Assembly (NCBI RefSeq): GCF_964340395.1
Contig: NC_135552.1
Location: 25,436,181 to 25,500,180 of the forward strand
DNA length: 64,000 nucleotides
Source of the DNA: Glandiceps talaboti
Taxonomy: Eukaryota > Hemichordata > Enteropneusta > Spengelidae
Reading direction: 5' to 3'
Part shown: piece by piece, positions 1 through 12,000 of the stretch
Layout: every line of letters starts with the position of its first letter
Numbering within the stretch: position 1 is the first letter of the stretch
Position numbers and translations under genes: made by a program
The notes under the pieces: model-generated
The model's input: the letters and a program-made list of their open reading frames with translations, nothing else
The model's database searches: none
What the model was told of the DNA's origin: nothing

Positions 1-760
1 GATATAGAGCGTGCAACATAGCCCTGTCACGTAGTCCCTAACCTGAATGGATCTCTAGCATTTGTGTGTGTTTGTGTGTATTTGTCTGCATAACAGAAAA
101 TCGCTGGGAAGCAATTCCCAGCACAAAAAAAAATTCAAAAAGAAAAGAAAAGATAAAGCTTAGCTTGTAAATGAGATTACTGTATTCATCAACAAAGTTG
201 AGAAACTCATTTTCATTTATATCTGGGTGTTTAGCCAGGGTACTTCTAACCATTACCACATCAAAATGCAAGTACAATGTTTTCATTTTTGTTAATATAA
301 ATGCTCCTAATCTCTGCAAACTGAACTGTCAGCACAGCTCTATACTAGGTGAGTGGAGATTTTTAGTTCAAATGGAAAGAAGGAAAGTAAATACACAGAC
401 ACTGAATGCAGGGCAAACAGAAAAGGTTTAGGCTGATGTTGCAAAATTTCATGAATGATCCTGTGATATAAAGTGCACTTTAAAACGTAACATACTTTTT
501 TCAAGAGAAGCAACAAGCACATTAGAGCTGAATTTAAAAACTACGAAAAGATATGAGAATATTTATACTTCCATGAAATAATGACAGGATTGATGACTTA
601 TAGTGAAATAACAAATTCATGAATGATAATGACATTAACAAAGTACTGAGTAAATCAAAGTTGAAATCTCCGATGAATATGTAAATTTGATCTTTAAATC
701 AATATTTAAATCAGTGCTGGGCTTGGAGATTGTTGAATAATGACACAACAGATTTAGATA
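1..760. other. Upstream sequence, no gene recognised
   Basis: The sequence is AT-rich, with a short GT-rich stretch at 61-90. Short ORFs on both strands (171-431 plus, 38-319 minus) have no recognisable domain and overlap each other. I see nothing firm here. Confidence 0.4.
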
Positions 761-1905
761 CAGTAAGTAAAGGTTGTTTATTATAGTGACATGTGATATA
801 CATTTTACAAATTGGCAATTAAAATATCAGAAAGCAAACACATCACCCAGCCCACCAGGCTTATTAGTCACTACAAAACTGAATTACTCGTATAAAGCAC
901 TTAAAAATAAGGGGTGCAAAGAGGACAGTCATAACAAGTAAAGAAAAGTAACATACTACATTGTTATATAAAGATGATTACACCTTCTGGTGTAAGCTTT
1001 GTGAATAAATTTACAAGTTGCTCTAGGCATATTGATCATTATAAAGTTCCATTTCTCAGTCTCATTAAAGTTTACAAAATTTGGATTAGACTCAAGTATA
1101 ATATTGTAAAAATGTGTTCTTAAATCCTGATAGAATGAACAGTGAAATAAAAAGTGAGATTCATCCTCAATTGAATCTGCATTACATAACACACAGAGGC
1201 GAGCATGTAACACCTCGCCCCTAAAACGACCTGTTTCAATCCTGAGTGGAAGTATTCCTATTCGTAACTGAACAAAAAGAGAACGTTCAGCTCTCGACAA
1301 ATCTAAATCTAAATAATTTTCACGACGATATGTTCTTTTAAAGATACTGTACGTGCGTAATTTCGGTTTGTTACGAACATGCATATACCAGTTTTCAGTA
1401 CAATTCGACTGTTTACGTAACCTGACAATCCCAGTATCACATGGAATCAACTCATCAATATCTAGACTTTCAAAGATGTCATACATTTCAGAAGACCAAT
1501 TGCCGACACACAGCGCATGGTCCCAAAAGAAAATCTTACTAGTTAACCTATCACTGTCAAGGTTACAAAGTCTGTTCCAATACCGGGCCATATTACCCCA
1601 CCTACTCGCAATACACGAATCCCAACCAGTGTCTCCATTAATAGCGAGAGTAGGTGCGAATTTGTGAACACCTAAATAAAACCTTATTGCCCGATTCTGA
1701 ATTAAATCACACGACGAGAAGTTTTGAAAACCCCAGATACCCGAGCAATATTCAAGAATTGGTACCACAGATGCATTGAACAATTTAGTGAATGTATTAA
1801 AACCCATATTATTCAGTGACCTGAATTTGGAACAGACTGCACATGTAGAGCCATTGATTCTTGTTGATGGTACCATTGAGTTGGACACTCTGCTGTGAAG
1901 AGCGC
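760..1905 (-). mobile_element. 5'-truncated LINE (non-LTR retrotransposon), 3' part
   Basis: The minus-strand reading frame is open from about 1905 to 956 with no internal stop. A TAG just upstream near 1910 and loss of similarity suggest 5' truncation there. 3' UTR follows down to about 760, with AATAAA (minus strand) near 776-782. The intact frame argues for a fairly recent insertion. Non-LTR elements copy by target-primed reverse transcription, and 5' truncation is their usual fate. Confidence 0.75.
956..1888 (-). pseudogene. LINE ORF2 C-terminal fragment with zinc knuckle
   Basis: This fragment of about 310 residues starts after the reverse transcriptase catalytic motifs. SVVPILEYCSGIWGF followed by QNRAIRFYLGVHKFAP is typical of the RT thumb/linker region of CR1/Jockey-like LINEs. 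The C-terminus carries CVLCNADSIEDESHFLFHC, the C-x2-C-xn-H-x4-C zinc-binding motif of these elements. The catalytic YADD region and the endonuclease are missing, so it cannot act alone. The first GTG is only an arbitrary start of the surviving frame. Confidence 0.75.
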
Positions 1906-2774
1906 CCTCAAACTAATGTCTATGAAATGAATTTTACTTTGTGCACATTGAGATATTGGCAGCTTTCTTTTATATGAAATATATGATGTTATTGCTAGAA
2001 CTATAGGGACACTAGTTTTAGTTGTTGTTTCTATATATATATGAGAGCTTTTCATTTTTTACCACGATACCTTTGTTGCTCCTGATCAAACCATTGATTT
2101 GATTCAAGGAGGACCTCTCCATTATCTTACTTATAATACCAGTAAGTTCACTAACTCAAGGGGTGGTATGAAATTGTTATGATGTATTTTATTTTCTTAT
2201 TAATCTTTGAAACATCCCAAATTGTTATGTTTCAGAGAGACAGTCACTGAACTTGTACTCATTAACATGAGTAAAATAATGATTAAAAAGAAAAAGTCTA
2301 TATTGAATTTACAGTATTTTTCAAACTTCTTAATTCAATGTCATGTATATGTGAAAACATAATTCTCCTCCAAGATCTATGTTTTAAACAGTCACACACT
2401 CTAAAACGTTGACTTATAAAGATGACATCATCACAGTCCATGTGTGCATTCCCGAAACAAGTCTTTCCAGACACTGCCACTCTGCACGCAATATTTCCAT
2501 AAGTGGTCACATGACATGATTTTAACCAATGTCATCACTTGTAAGAAATGAGGTGTGATAATAACCCTTATCACATTTTAATTATGATATTATATATTCA
2601 TAATTCAAAGACAACATATGAATCTGATATCCAGAGATGGGTAGTTAAATTGGGGAATAAATAGTTACACAAATGAATAACTAATAACAAATGACTAATT
2701 GGATATTAGATATAAGTATGAATAAAATCATAAGAATTGATAACCATTGTGTGATTGATGAGTTGTTAAATTTA

Positions 2775-2786
2775 TGACCTTTGACC
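2775..2786 (-). promoter_or_regulatory. DR1 nuclear-receptor-like element
   Basis: TGACCTTTGACC is the reverse complement of GGTCAAAGGTCA, a direct repeat of the nuclear-receptor half-site spaced by one base. An AAGATGGC (YY1-like) motif lies at 2794. The sequence match is exact; function is unknown and the pair may belong to a dispersed repeat. Confidence 0.3.
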
Positions 2787-2795
2787 CCAATTCAA

Positions 2796-2839
2796 GATGG
2801 CTGCCTTCAATCTGTTCCTTGTTATCCTGGTCACAGCTG
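2796..2839 (+). CDS. Possible signal-peptide first exon
   Basis: ATG in a good context (caagATGG) opens MAAFNLFLVILVTAG, followed by a GTAAAA donor in phase 1. This is the form of many secreted-protein first exons. No matching second exon was found, and 15 codons can arise by chance. Confidence 0.15.
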
Positions 2840-3036
2840 GTAAAAATCTGTTATTTATATTTTTATTCAATGTGTGTTTTAGCTAATCTTCTTATCGTCA
2901 CATTTCTTTTTTGCATATCCACGTAAGCCTAGGCAATATCGCAGCACCAATTTTTTTGCCATTTCTGTAGCTGGCTGATAGTTTGAATTTTGGGAAGACT
3001 CGTAGTAACTTTTGTCATTTTTATGTCGTACGTGTG

Positions 3037-3264
3037 ATGGAATCTTGGCCAGTCATGACTTTATTAGGATTATTTGGGTCAGCTTCAGCTGTTGGTGGGG
3101 TAGGTATCTACAAATATCAGAATGACAAAATTTCAGTTTTTTCCTACTGCGTACGCATGACGATTATTACAGCGCTTTTACCATTGTTTGATGATCTCAT
3201 TGAAGTTTTTAGATTGACATCCATTCTGATTCATAAAATATGTGTAAATTTGGTGTTACAATAG
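3037..3264 (+). CDS. Hypothetical 75-codon membrane-like ORF
   Basis: It starts MESWPVMTLLGLFGSASAVG and has two hydrophobic stretches (residues about 5-25 and 42-56). It ends in VNLVLQ and a stop. I do not recognise the family. It could be a small real gene, an exon fragment, or chance. Confidence 0.15.
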   Translation: MESWPVMTLLGLFGSASAVGGVGIYKYQNDKISVFSYCVRMTIITALLPLFDDLIEVFRLTSILIHKICVNLVLQ

Positions 3265-3855
3265 TTCATAAGTTTACACATGTAACTCTGAATGAATTTT
3301 TGAAAAAAAGTCTTGTTTTTTCTTTTGTGGAAATTTTTATATAATTTTATACAGAACCATTTTATGATCATAACCTGTCAGAAAAATTGTCATATTTATT
3401 AACTAACAGATATTATATATTATCATTCTGCAACATACTGATTAGCTCAGAAAGTACAAACTTTCTAAATGGTTTCTAAAATATTGCCATCCTTATTGAA
3501 ATTCATTTCTGATGTACACCCTATGAAGTGACAGGTGGTGTGTGTACATAGCCCAGAGACTTGGTTATGTGGTTAGCCACTGTTGTTCACCCAAACAGCC
3601 AAACCTGATGGGATATATTCAGATGAACATTGTCAAACCACTATCTAACTGAATAAGCCAAGTCTCTTGGATCATGTACAATTAACTCATGAGCAGAATA
3701 CTAATTTTACATACAGGTTAATCAGACCAAAGTCAAATATCAGATTAAAGGTCCCAGTACATGTAGTTTTATGGGAAATTAGTCTAACCACCTGTGCATG
3801 TACATGTGTACCAGTACTAGTTATTTTGTCCAGGATAATCAACATTTACTATCCT

Positions 3856-4300
3856 TAAAGTTTCCAATAGTCTAGTTCCTATATGACGTGTTATGATTAC
3901 TACCATCATCTCCACTCACCTATAGGAAAAGTCCTTTATTCTAGCACAGAAATCTGTGCTACCCTGCAGAGCGAAGGGTAAATGATGCATGTCAGTAGTA
4001 ATCCATGACAGGCTGTTGCAAGTTCCTTCAGACAATCGCTCATTAATATTCAATTAGTACAGCTGTTTTGTCAAACTTTGTTGACAATTCTAGGACCAAT
4101 ATGTCCAACTGAACTCCACCTCTCCAGTCTGAAACTAAAATCACATGGGGAAATGATAATGTCATCACATTTATATGAACACAGTTGGTGGTAGCACAGA
4201 TTTCTGTGCTAGAATAACGACTTTCCCTGTGCATGAGAGGAGGTGATGGTAGTAAACATAATATGTCTTATGGGAACTGGACTAATTTTTCAATGGCATA
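3856..4300. mobile_element. Fold-back element with about 105-bp imperfect inverted arms
   Basis: The left arm, about 3856-3966, is matched in reverse complement by about 4189-4300. Both share a tract with CTAGTTCCTAT or its variants, TTACTACCATCA, and ACTTTCC-like and AGCACAGAAATCTGTGCT segments. Arm identity looks like about 80 percent. The near-palindrome AGCACAGAAATCTGTGCT lies at the inner end of each arm. No coding sequence lies between the arms. The structure fits an old MITE or fold-back transposon. Confidence 0.6.
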
Positions 4301-6874
4301 GATCGTGTACCTTTAAATGTAACTTCATGTCAGGAAGTCAGTGCTGTTACCTTGTCATGATAAATGGGTTCTGGTTTTGAAATCTACACTTTGTTTGTTT
4401 GTTTGTTTGTGTTTGTGTTTGTGTTTGTGTTTGTGTTTGTGTTTGTGTTTGTGTTTGTGTTTGTGTTTGTGTTTGTATTGTCAATTCTGAAAATATAGAG
4501 GTGAACCCATTATTAGGTATTGCAAAAATAGCATATGATATACAATATATATGCACACTTTTAGCTTTGTGTGGGTTGATTAGACATACTTGTTTATAAG
4601 ACCAACATATTAAAATGATGTAACTAGCCAAAAAAATATACAAACCTTGCAAATACTGGAACCTGTGTCAGTGCTCAATGTTCAGAAGTTGTGTGATTGA
4701 AATGAAAAGAAGCCTAGGTGGCAAAGTAAAACATACTCACACATTGTCTGTTTACAGTTTAGTTGTGCATTTTGTCCAAGCTGATCAACTGAATTCTCAA
4801 ACTGGTATGTGTGTCACCAGAATGTGTTGTCATGTCATAAAGTGATCATCAAAGTATGGTGTCAATGATTTGCATGGATTGTAAGGGTTTGTTATCATTT
4901 GAAAATTGATAATGCTGGATTTCTGCCAGATCTATAAATTCAAGTGATAAAGAATTTGTCTGTGTTCATGCGTGGTACCAGAATTGTATAGAGACTTGAC
5001 TATCTGGCTTGACATATTGGCTTGACATTGTGAAGTCAGATAACCAGGTCTATGGGCTAACAGAGACAGCAAATCTGGAAGTGTTCGTGTATCACTAAAC
5101 ATTATATTTAGATGAAACTTCAAATTATAGCATAGTTATGGTGTTCCACTGTAGACAAATATTTTCAAAGATGATCGTTATACTGTAGAGTGAAGAAGAT
5201 GTTTTTAGTTTTATAAAGACAAAATAATGTGATAAGTTGTTGGAGATGACAGATTCTGCGTGTGCTGGACTACCATGTCAGATTGGTGAATCCAGCAACA
5301 GTTCACCTGTTGTTGTCAAGGTAGCTTATTAAATACTAATGTGAAGTGAGTACAGTTAACTGACAGATTACAAAGTTTTGGTAGAGAGTTAAGTTAATTC
5401 TCTAGGTATTTAGCACCAGCAATCAATAAAAGTTATTGATGTTAGTGTAGGTGGTGTATTGTGTAATCTTCAATAGATTGGTACAATGTTTAGCCCAAGG
5501 AAACCACATATTTTAGGCTACCTATGTCACCAACAACACTCTTGTTACCAGCATCACTAGAACTTTTGCCTTAGCTACATATTAAAAGGCTAACAAATTG
5601 TATCCCTTGGGAGTATAGTATAGTTTGTTTTGTAAGACAATCAAGATTATTGAAAACCTGGATGTCGTAGGTCATTCCAATGAAAAAACACATTCCTTTA
5701 AAATTACACTTGCAGGGATATACACACATCAATATCAGTTTGAATCGAATATTTACATTTGCATAACAACTGGATTTTGTTCATGATAAGAATATAGACA
5801 ATAAATTGCTAGTTGTCTTGTAAGGATGTTGAATTGAGGACAGACACCTTTAAACCGTAGGTCTGGTTCTACATTCATACAATTTATGTCAGACAACATT
5901 AACATAGTCTTTGTATTACTGTTCTGAAATAAGTCATACCTGGTGAACTAAGAGTAGATTTCTCAAACTTTTGGCGTGGTAGCTTTACATTTCACTAAAC
6001 CCTGTGTAACTGTGGACTAAAACCGTACCAAACCCAAATCATCACCATGTTTTCTGCTGCAGCATTGGTAATGTAAAGATATGCTTACATTTTACAGGAT
6101 GAGTTTGAGATATATTTATCATGATCAACGTTTATCAGAACACTACAAAATATTACAGTTGTACAGGCTGAGCTAGATATGTGCAGTGTCACTGTGTTTG
6201 GAACTCTGGTTACGGAAAGAGGAGAAATCTGATAAAACTAGCACAGATTTTCTCACTTTATGTTGTTATTCAAGTATGTAGTGGAGGACCCTGGCAAAAG
6301 TCACATAGATTTTGTCTTCATATTCTCCTTACAAAAACACTCACAATCTATAAATTGTGTGTATCTTATGATATGTATACCTCGTAATGCCTCTAATATG
6401 TTTAAAAAATGGTTTTGTATTTGAGAAAAACATGAAAATTGTGGTGGAGAGGATATAATTTATTTTGTTTGCTTTTCTATCTATCTATAATTTATCCTTG
6501 GAGTCAGTATAATTATCAGTATAATTACTCCAAGATTTATCATAAAAAGATTATGTTTGAAACTTCAGTGTTTGTTTGTTTTTTAAAGCGTTACAGCTCA
6601 GACCTCCCTTCAAGGTGTTGTTGTATATCCAACTAAACCTACTTTGTAATGAGCGCCCTCTTATTGAAAGGTGCTATTAACATTCCTTGAGAGTGGTGCT
6701 ATTTGTAAGAACTTCACCTTGTTTTTGTTGGACAAAAGTTGTCAAGAAAACAGCCCATTGTAGTACATCGTTTGTATTGTGATTGAACAAGTGAGAGAGA
6801 TCAGTGTGAAACTGACAATCAGTCAGAAGTAAGTCACAGTCTATTATCACTGTATTTGATCTGTTGCGTTCCAG
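4301..6874. other. Upstream/intron sequence before exon 1
   Basis: The sequence is AT-rich and has only a microsatellite at 4390. No coding exon with a MEDEER/KLEAGKAK-type start was seen, so the initiator exon probably lies left of the window. Confidence 0.4.
4390..4476. repeat. (GTTTGT)n microsatellite
   Basis: A few TTTG units are followed by about ten GTTTGT hexamers. ORFs called on either strand here are artefacts. Confidence 0.95.
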
Positions 6875-7090
6875 TTGGCCAAGTTCCAAAAACAGAGGGC
6901 CACTGCTGCCTCGGGAACAAGCCCCGACAAGAAGAAAAGAAGAAAGAAGTCACCACGCAAGAGCACTGAGAACGGGAAGGAGCGATGCATAGAGAGACCT
7001 GCCTCTAGTCTCAGTCAGGATTCAGAGCTTTATGAAGGCAGTACTACTAGTGAACTTTCAGGAATACATTCCATTTTAACCTCACAAGAT
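6875..7090 (+). CDS. AKAP9: Exon 1 of the visible gene: N-terminal basic segment
   Basis: The acceptor is gcgttccag before 6875 and the donor is gtaagt at 7091. The 72 codons are in phase 0 at both ends. The segment starts [14 protein letters not shown] and runs into a basic cluster, [15 protein letters not shown]. This matches the layout of human AKAP9 and pericentrin, where an exon ending near a GKAK/GRTK motif is followed by LAxFRQRK and a lysine-rich tract. The rest is Ser/Thr-rich and not coiled. SPRK fits the CDK consensus S-P-x-K. The first codon, TTG, is an internal Leu and not a start. The short preceding exon with the initiator Met was not found within 1-6874. Confidence 0.85.
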
Positions 7091-8931
7091 GTAAGTACTG
7101 TAATGTCATAGCTTTGGAAGTGAAGTTGTTTGATGAGTATGTGTGTGTGTCAGTACATGTACAATGTATGTGTTAATTTCTACCAAGCTACTGGTTGTGT
7201 TGTGTACATTTCAGGGCTATCAAATCATGCCACTGAATGGGTGACACATTTATACGCTTCACAGAAAACGTTGTATAGGTGGTATTGATGAAGTTGAGTG
7301 TTTGAATGAACATTTCAGAGCAGCATTTTTAATAAGTTTGTAGTTGTTTGTGTAAGTTTGGGAGTTATAATTTGAATGTTGTCCAGTGCATACCATTAAG
7401 AAGTTTAAACTATATAAAGTACATACATTGACAGGTATGTGTATTAATTAGCATTGCAATAATTAGTTTAACTTCACCTAACATTGAGATATGTAAAATG
7501 TATGTCAACATTTTGCATGTGTTCTAAAGCCTTAAAGGGATTCCCAAATTTTAATGTACATGTATTTTATTAAAATGTCATACAAATTAACAACTGTCAT
7601 GAGTGTACATTTGACTATATTGCCAATCCTTTCAAGGATCTGAATGTAATTGAGAAGGTATCTGATTACAGAAATTGCATGTAATGATTTAAACGCCAGA
7701 TTAGGTTGCAGGGTGAGATTGATTACAGGTTAAGTTTTATCAAATGTCAAATTAACTGCCAATAACAACAAATTGTCAATATTAAATTTACTATATTGTC
7801 AACATTCATGCAAAATCCTACAGGTTTGTTGTCTTCCCATCCTGAGAGTTCATAATATAGTTTTATTTATATATAAAGGGTATGAAGTCACTAGCATGGA
7901 ATGTGAGATCCCTGGATTACTGGGTCAAACGATACTGTTGAAATTGCTTAGTGTTGATTACCTGTATAGGCCAGTTGGAGTAGTAACTGAAATATTTTGA
8001 AATGAATTGGCTATGTTATTTGCACCCAGATAGCCTGTACTAACATGCCAGGTAGCATGTCAATAGCTTCAGTTACAGCCTAAGGTAAACCGATCAATAA
8101 ACACCTATTGTGTATGTTCATTGACGCCATGCTAAATGCCCCCTGAGGACACTTTTAAGACAATGTCACAGCGCCCTCTAGAGTTTGGATGATAATCAAC
8201 TTAGCCAAAGAAGTGTTTACTCTGACAAGTCAACAAGTTGATGTGAACTTTGACATTTGTGAAAATCTAAATATTCTGTTTACAATACTGGTAGGGATAT
8301 GATGTTATTCACTGTGGTTTGTATCAATATAATCTGTAAAGAATTATACCGTAAATTCTATATCAACAGAAAATGGTTACACTGTACAGGTAGAACCACA
8401 GACTGACCCGCCACCGTGGATGGTCTGTGGTAGAACTTAGACTTTTATTCTGTAATCTATCATTTCATGTTAGGAAAAAATTGATAATTTGTTTCATTGT
8501 GAACTACTTAGCAAATCATATTTTGATGGTTATCAGTACTAAAATATTTTACTAAAAGATAGATGTGATTGTGAATTGTATTAAGTTAGAAGTTAAAATT
8601 AGGGTCAGTAAGATAAAATAAATAAGGTTACCTGATTAGTTGAACAACATTCATTTTGGTGATTCTGCCCATAAATAACACATATGTATGTGTGTGTGTA
8701 TGCATGTCACATGTATGTATGTATGTATGTATGTATGTATGTATGTATGCATGCATGTATGTATGTATGTATGTATGTATGTATGTACAAAAATGTATGT
8801 GTATGTATCTACATTGTATATTTATGTGTGAGCATGTGTGTATGTTTCCATGTGTGTATACATACATGTACATGTTTTGAATTGTGTGTGTTTTTTGGAA
8901 GGTTATGTATTTGGTATGGGTGTATGTGTAG

Positions 8932-9001
<70 letters not shown>

Positions 9002-12000
9002 GTCTGTGTGTGTGTGTCTGTCTGTCTGTGTCTGTCTGTCTGTGTGTCTGTCTGTCTGTCTGTCTGTCTGTGTGTGTGTGTATGTGTGTGTGTATGCACA
9101 TTTGGTATGTATTTGTGTTTTTGCGTAGGTTGATGTATTTGGGTGTGTATTGCTTAATTGCATTGTTTAGTATATGTGTCGAGTGTATGAGTGTGTGTGT
9201 ATGTTGTATATGAATGTGTTGTGAGTTGTTGATAGCGTGCATATTTGTGTGACTAAATCACACATTGGTATAGTTCACTGCGTTAGTATCAAAGTTACAA
9301 TCCAAAATAAAAGTTATACTTACCCTCTATACAGGATTACTGCACTATAGTCTATACCCAAAACACTCTCTAGTGTTGACTGTTTTATAGTTTGTCATGG
9401 AAGTAAATACTCTTTTGAAAAAAGACACCATTTCTGTATTGTCACAAGAGACTGTGTATACCTATCATTGTTGTGACTATCTAGGTATTAACTACATGTA
9501 TGTGTCAGAGTTGATGCCCCTTTACAAATACCCTGTATCTACCAACAACGTAGCTAGAATTAATCACTCGGTCAATGATCAACACAGATTGTAGTAGTTT
9601 CTACACAGTGTATAACAATGTATTGGTCAGCACCAGCCTGTCAGACGGTATTGTTATTAATTATTTATTGGCACTGCTCGCAGAACAGAACAAGTCTTGA
9701 CACCTGCCTCTTTTTTCCATTCCTAGAGTGACCAAAGGTCTACTAGTGCAGACGAGTACTCAGCTGAGGTAAGGTCCTGATTATATTGTTATATCCACAA
9801 TGTATAAGACTTTAGAAGATATAAGACCTTGGTATGTTCTCTGAGTAGCATATATAAGCAAAGTAGTACACTCAGTTATTTTTACCATCAGTATGTTCTG
9901 GTATGTGGTTCCAGGCATGTGTAAACACAAGCTGTAAATATTTCATAATGTCAATTTCTCATTGCATATTTTTCATGCATTTTTGTGCTCCTACTCGAAC
10001 GTAATGTTGTTCATGATATACTCAAACAATCGGAAAAAATGAACAATTATGCAAACCGAATTTCACAGAGTTTCAGTTTCATTACTGATTTTGACCTTAT
10101 CTACTACATCTGAATGAGTTTAATTTTGTAAATTTATCACACTTGATCTTCACCATAATGGAGTAGTCACAATTTTGTTCCTTCTGTAAATCAGTTTCTT
10201 GTCAACTATTACAATACCAGTATTAGTAAACACTCGCAATTCTTTAGAGTATATCTCTACAAATCTTGTATTTACCTAAAAAAAAATAACATGAAAAAAA
10301 TCCCTGTATGGTGAAATACTGTAGTAAGTTGTTTGCGTAGTCCTGATCAATAATTAATGATGTGACAAACAGAGCAACAGATATGAACCACAATGAAAAA
10401 TTTAGCATGAAAAATAGAAAATTACACAAACATTTTAGGTTGTTGAGTCACTGAAATCCATGCTGTCCTGCTCTAGTGGAAAAAATGCCCAGTAGTATCA
10501 TGCATTCCAAAGTCTTGTTTTTTTTAAAATTTATATTTGTTATACATACAGGCAGACATCTTGAAACTGTACAATGTACAATATGTACAGGTATACAAGC
10601 ATTTGAAGGCTTTATGCTTGAAATCTAGAATAACATTGACATTATGTAACCCCAGGTAAACATATCTTAGCAGCTATAGGGTAAAGTGATTACATTTCCT
10701 ACATTACCTGACAGACTGAGTACTCAGGAAATTACAGAGTTGAAAGCAAAGAGAGTTAGAAATAGTCATGAACAGGTGTATTTCGCACACAATGGGTTAA
10801 TTGTAGATTGTAACAATGGTTGATGGGTCACGGCTCTAAGCTATATTGGTTGGTATTTTATCTGGCAGGAAACTAACGGTCTTACAGCTGAACTACGAAG
10901 AATTGAACTAAGAGATGCTAAGTCTAAGATAACACAATTAGAAGAAACACTTTATGGCAAACAAACTGCTTTGCAGCAAATGCAAGAAGAGTATGACAAA
11001 CTAAGACATATCATCGCTAGCCAGGTAAGTCCACAGACTGTCCTTGTTTTATTTCTATGCCATTGTAATGTTAGGATTCTGTTTACAGGTACAATGTATA
11101 TGTGATTGTGTTGTGTATATGAGGATGTATTTATTTATATTTTTTAGTTTATTATTGTTTATTTAATGGAAGATGACAACAGGTATGCACCCAATGACAG
11201 TCGTCTCACAGTTGGTACAGTATATTACAATCACCACAGATGTAACAGTAAGACAAGACATATACTAAATACATAACTAGATAAATAAATATCACAAATA
11301 TTTACATTTGACATATCCAAAAAAAACCCCAAAAGGCATTAGAAACTGGCATGGAGTACTTTTCTAAAACTTTGTAGCTGGTTAAAAATATCAGTGTCCT
11401 GGCTAATTTTATTATAAGCTGCTGCACCCATACCGTAATAGGTATGAAAGAATGGTGTTATAACAGATGTTGGTTTGAACAGGACAGTATTTTGGAATCT
11501 GGCATGCTATAATTTGAGAGTGAAAGATACATCATGTTGTTCAGCCCTATCAGGCTTCTGATAGTGTGGCACGAATGTCTGTATCTCACAGACTAGCTAC
11601 AACTTGTGTTCACATTTAGTGATCAACTGTGGTGGTAGTTAGGTGCAAACTTGACCAATTCTACACAGCTGATGCTTGATATTGTATACATAGGAATGCA
11701 ACTTAGTACATCAGTCTTTAAAACCTATGGATCAAACAACACTGCTATATATGACACTGACAGTGTCCAAATTCCTCTCTGTTTATTGTTGCTAGACTCT
11801 TAATCCAATCTTTAGTTTGCCTGTGTAATTTCTCACACTACTATGTCAACTGGTGCAATGTGTTGCCATGGCACCTGTAAGCCTTTCTCAGCACCATGAC
11901 TTCAGCAATGACCTTGAGTGACCTGACTATACACTTTTACAAGAAATAACATCTCTTTCTAAAACTCACAGGTCAAACTTTAGTGGTGCATGCTGAATAA

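Larger units (their letters stand above)
1906..3855. other. AT-rich upstream region with two weak coding hints
   Basis: No recognised gene. It holds a DR1-like element at 2775, a signal-peptide-like mini-exon at 2796-2839, and a 75-codon ORF at 3037-3264. Each is listed separately. Confidence 0.4.
7091..9726 (+). other. Intron 1
   Basis: An AT-rich intron of 2.6 kb. It contains a large TATG/TG/TGTC microsatellite block (8711-9094) and a short GCGCCCTCTAGAG motif near 8171. No exon was recognised inside. Confidence 0.7.

Noticed and set aside
38-431. Overlapping ORFs on both strands, one faintly like a LINE endonuclease segment
   Set aside because: The GDFN-type catalytic motif is missing and the likeness is too weak to call.
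8628-9242. Minus-strand ORF of 204 codons, rich in His/Thr
   Set aside because: It is a direct translation of TG/TATG/TGTC microsatellites; overlapping ORFs appear in all frames.
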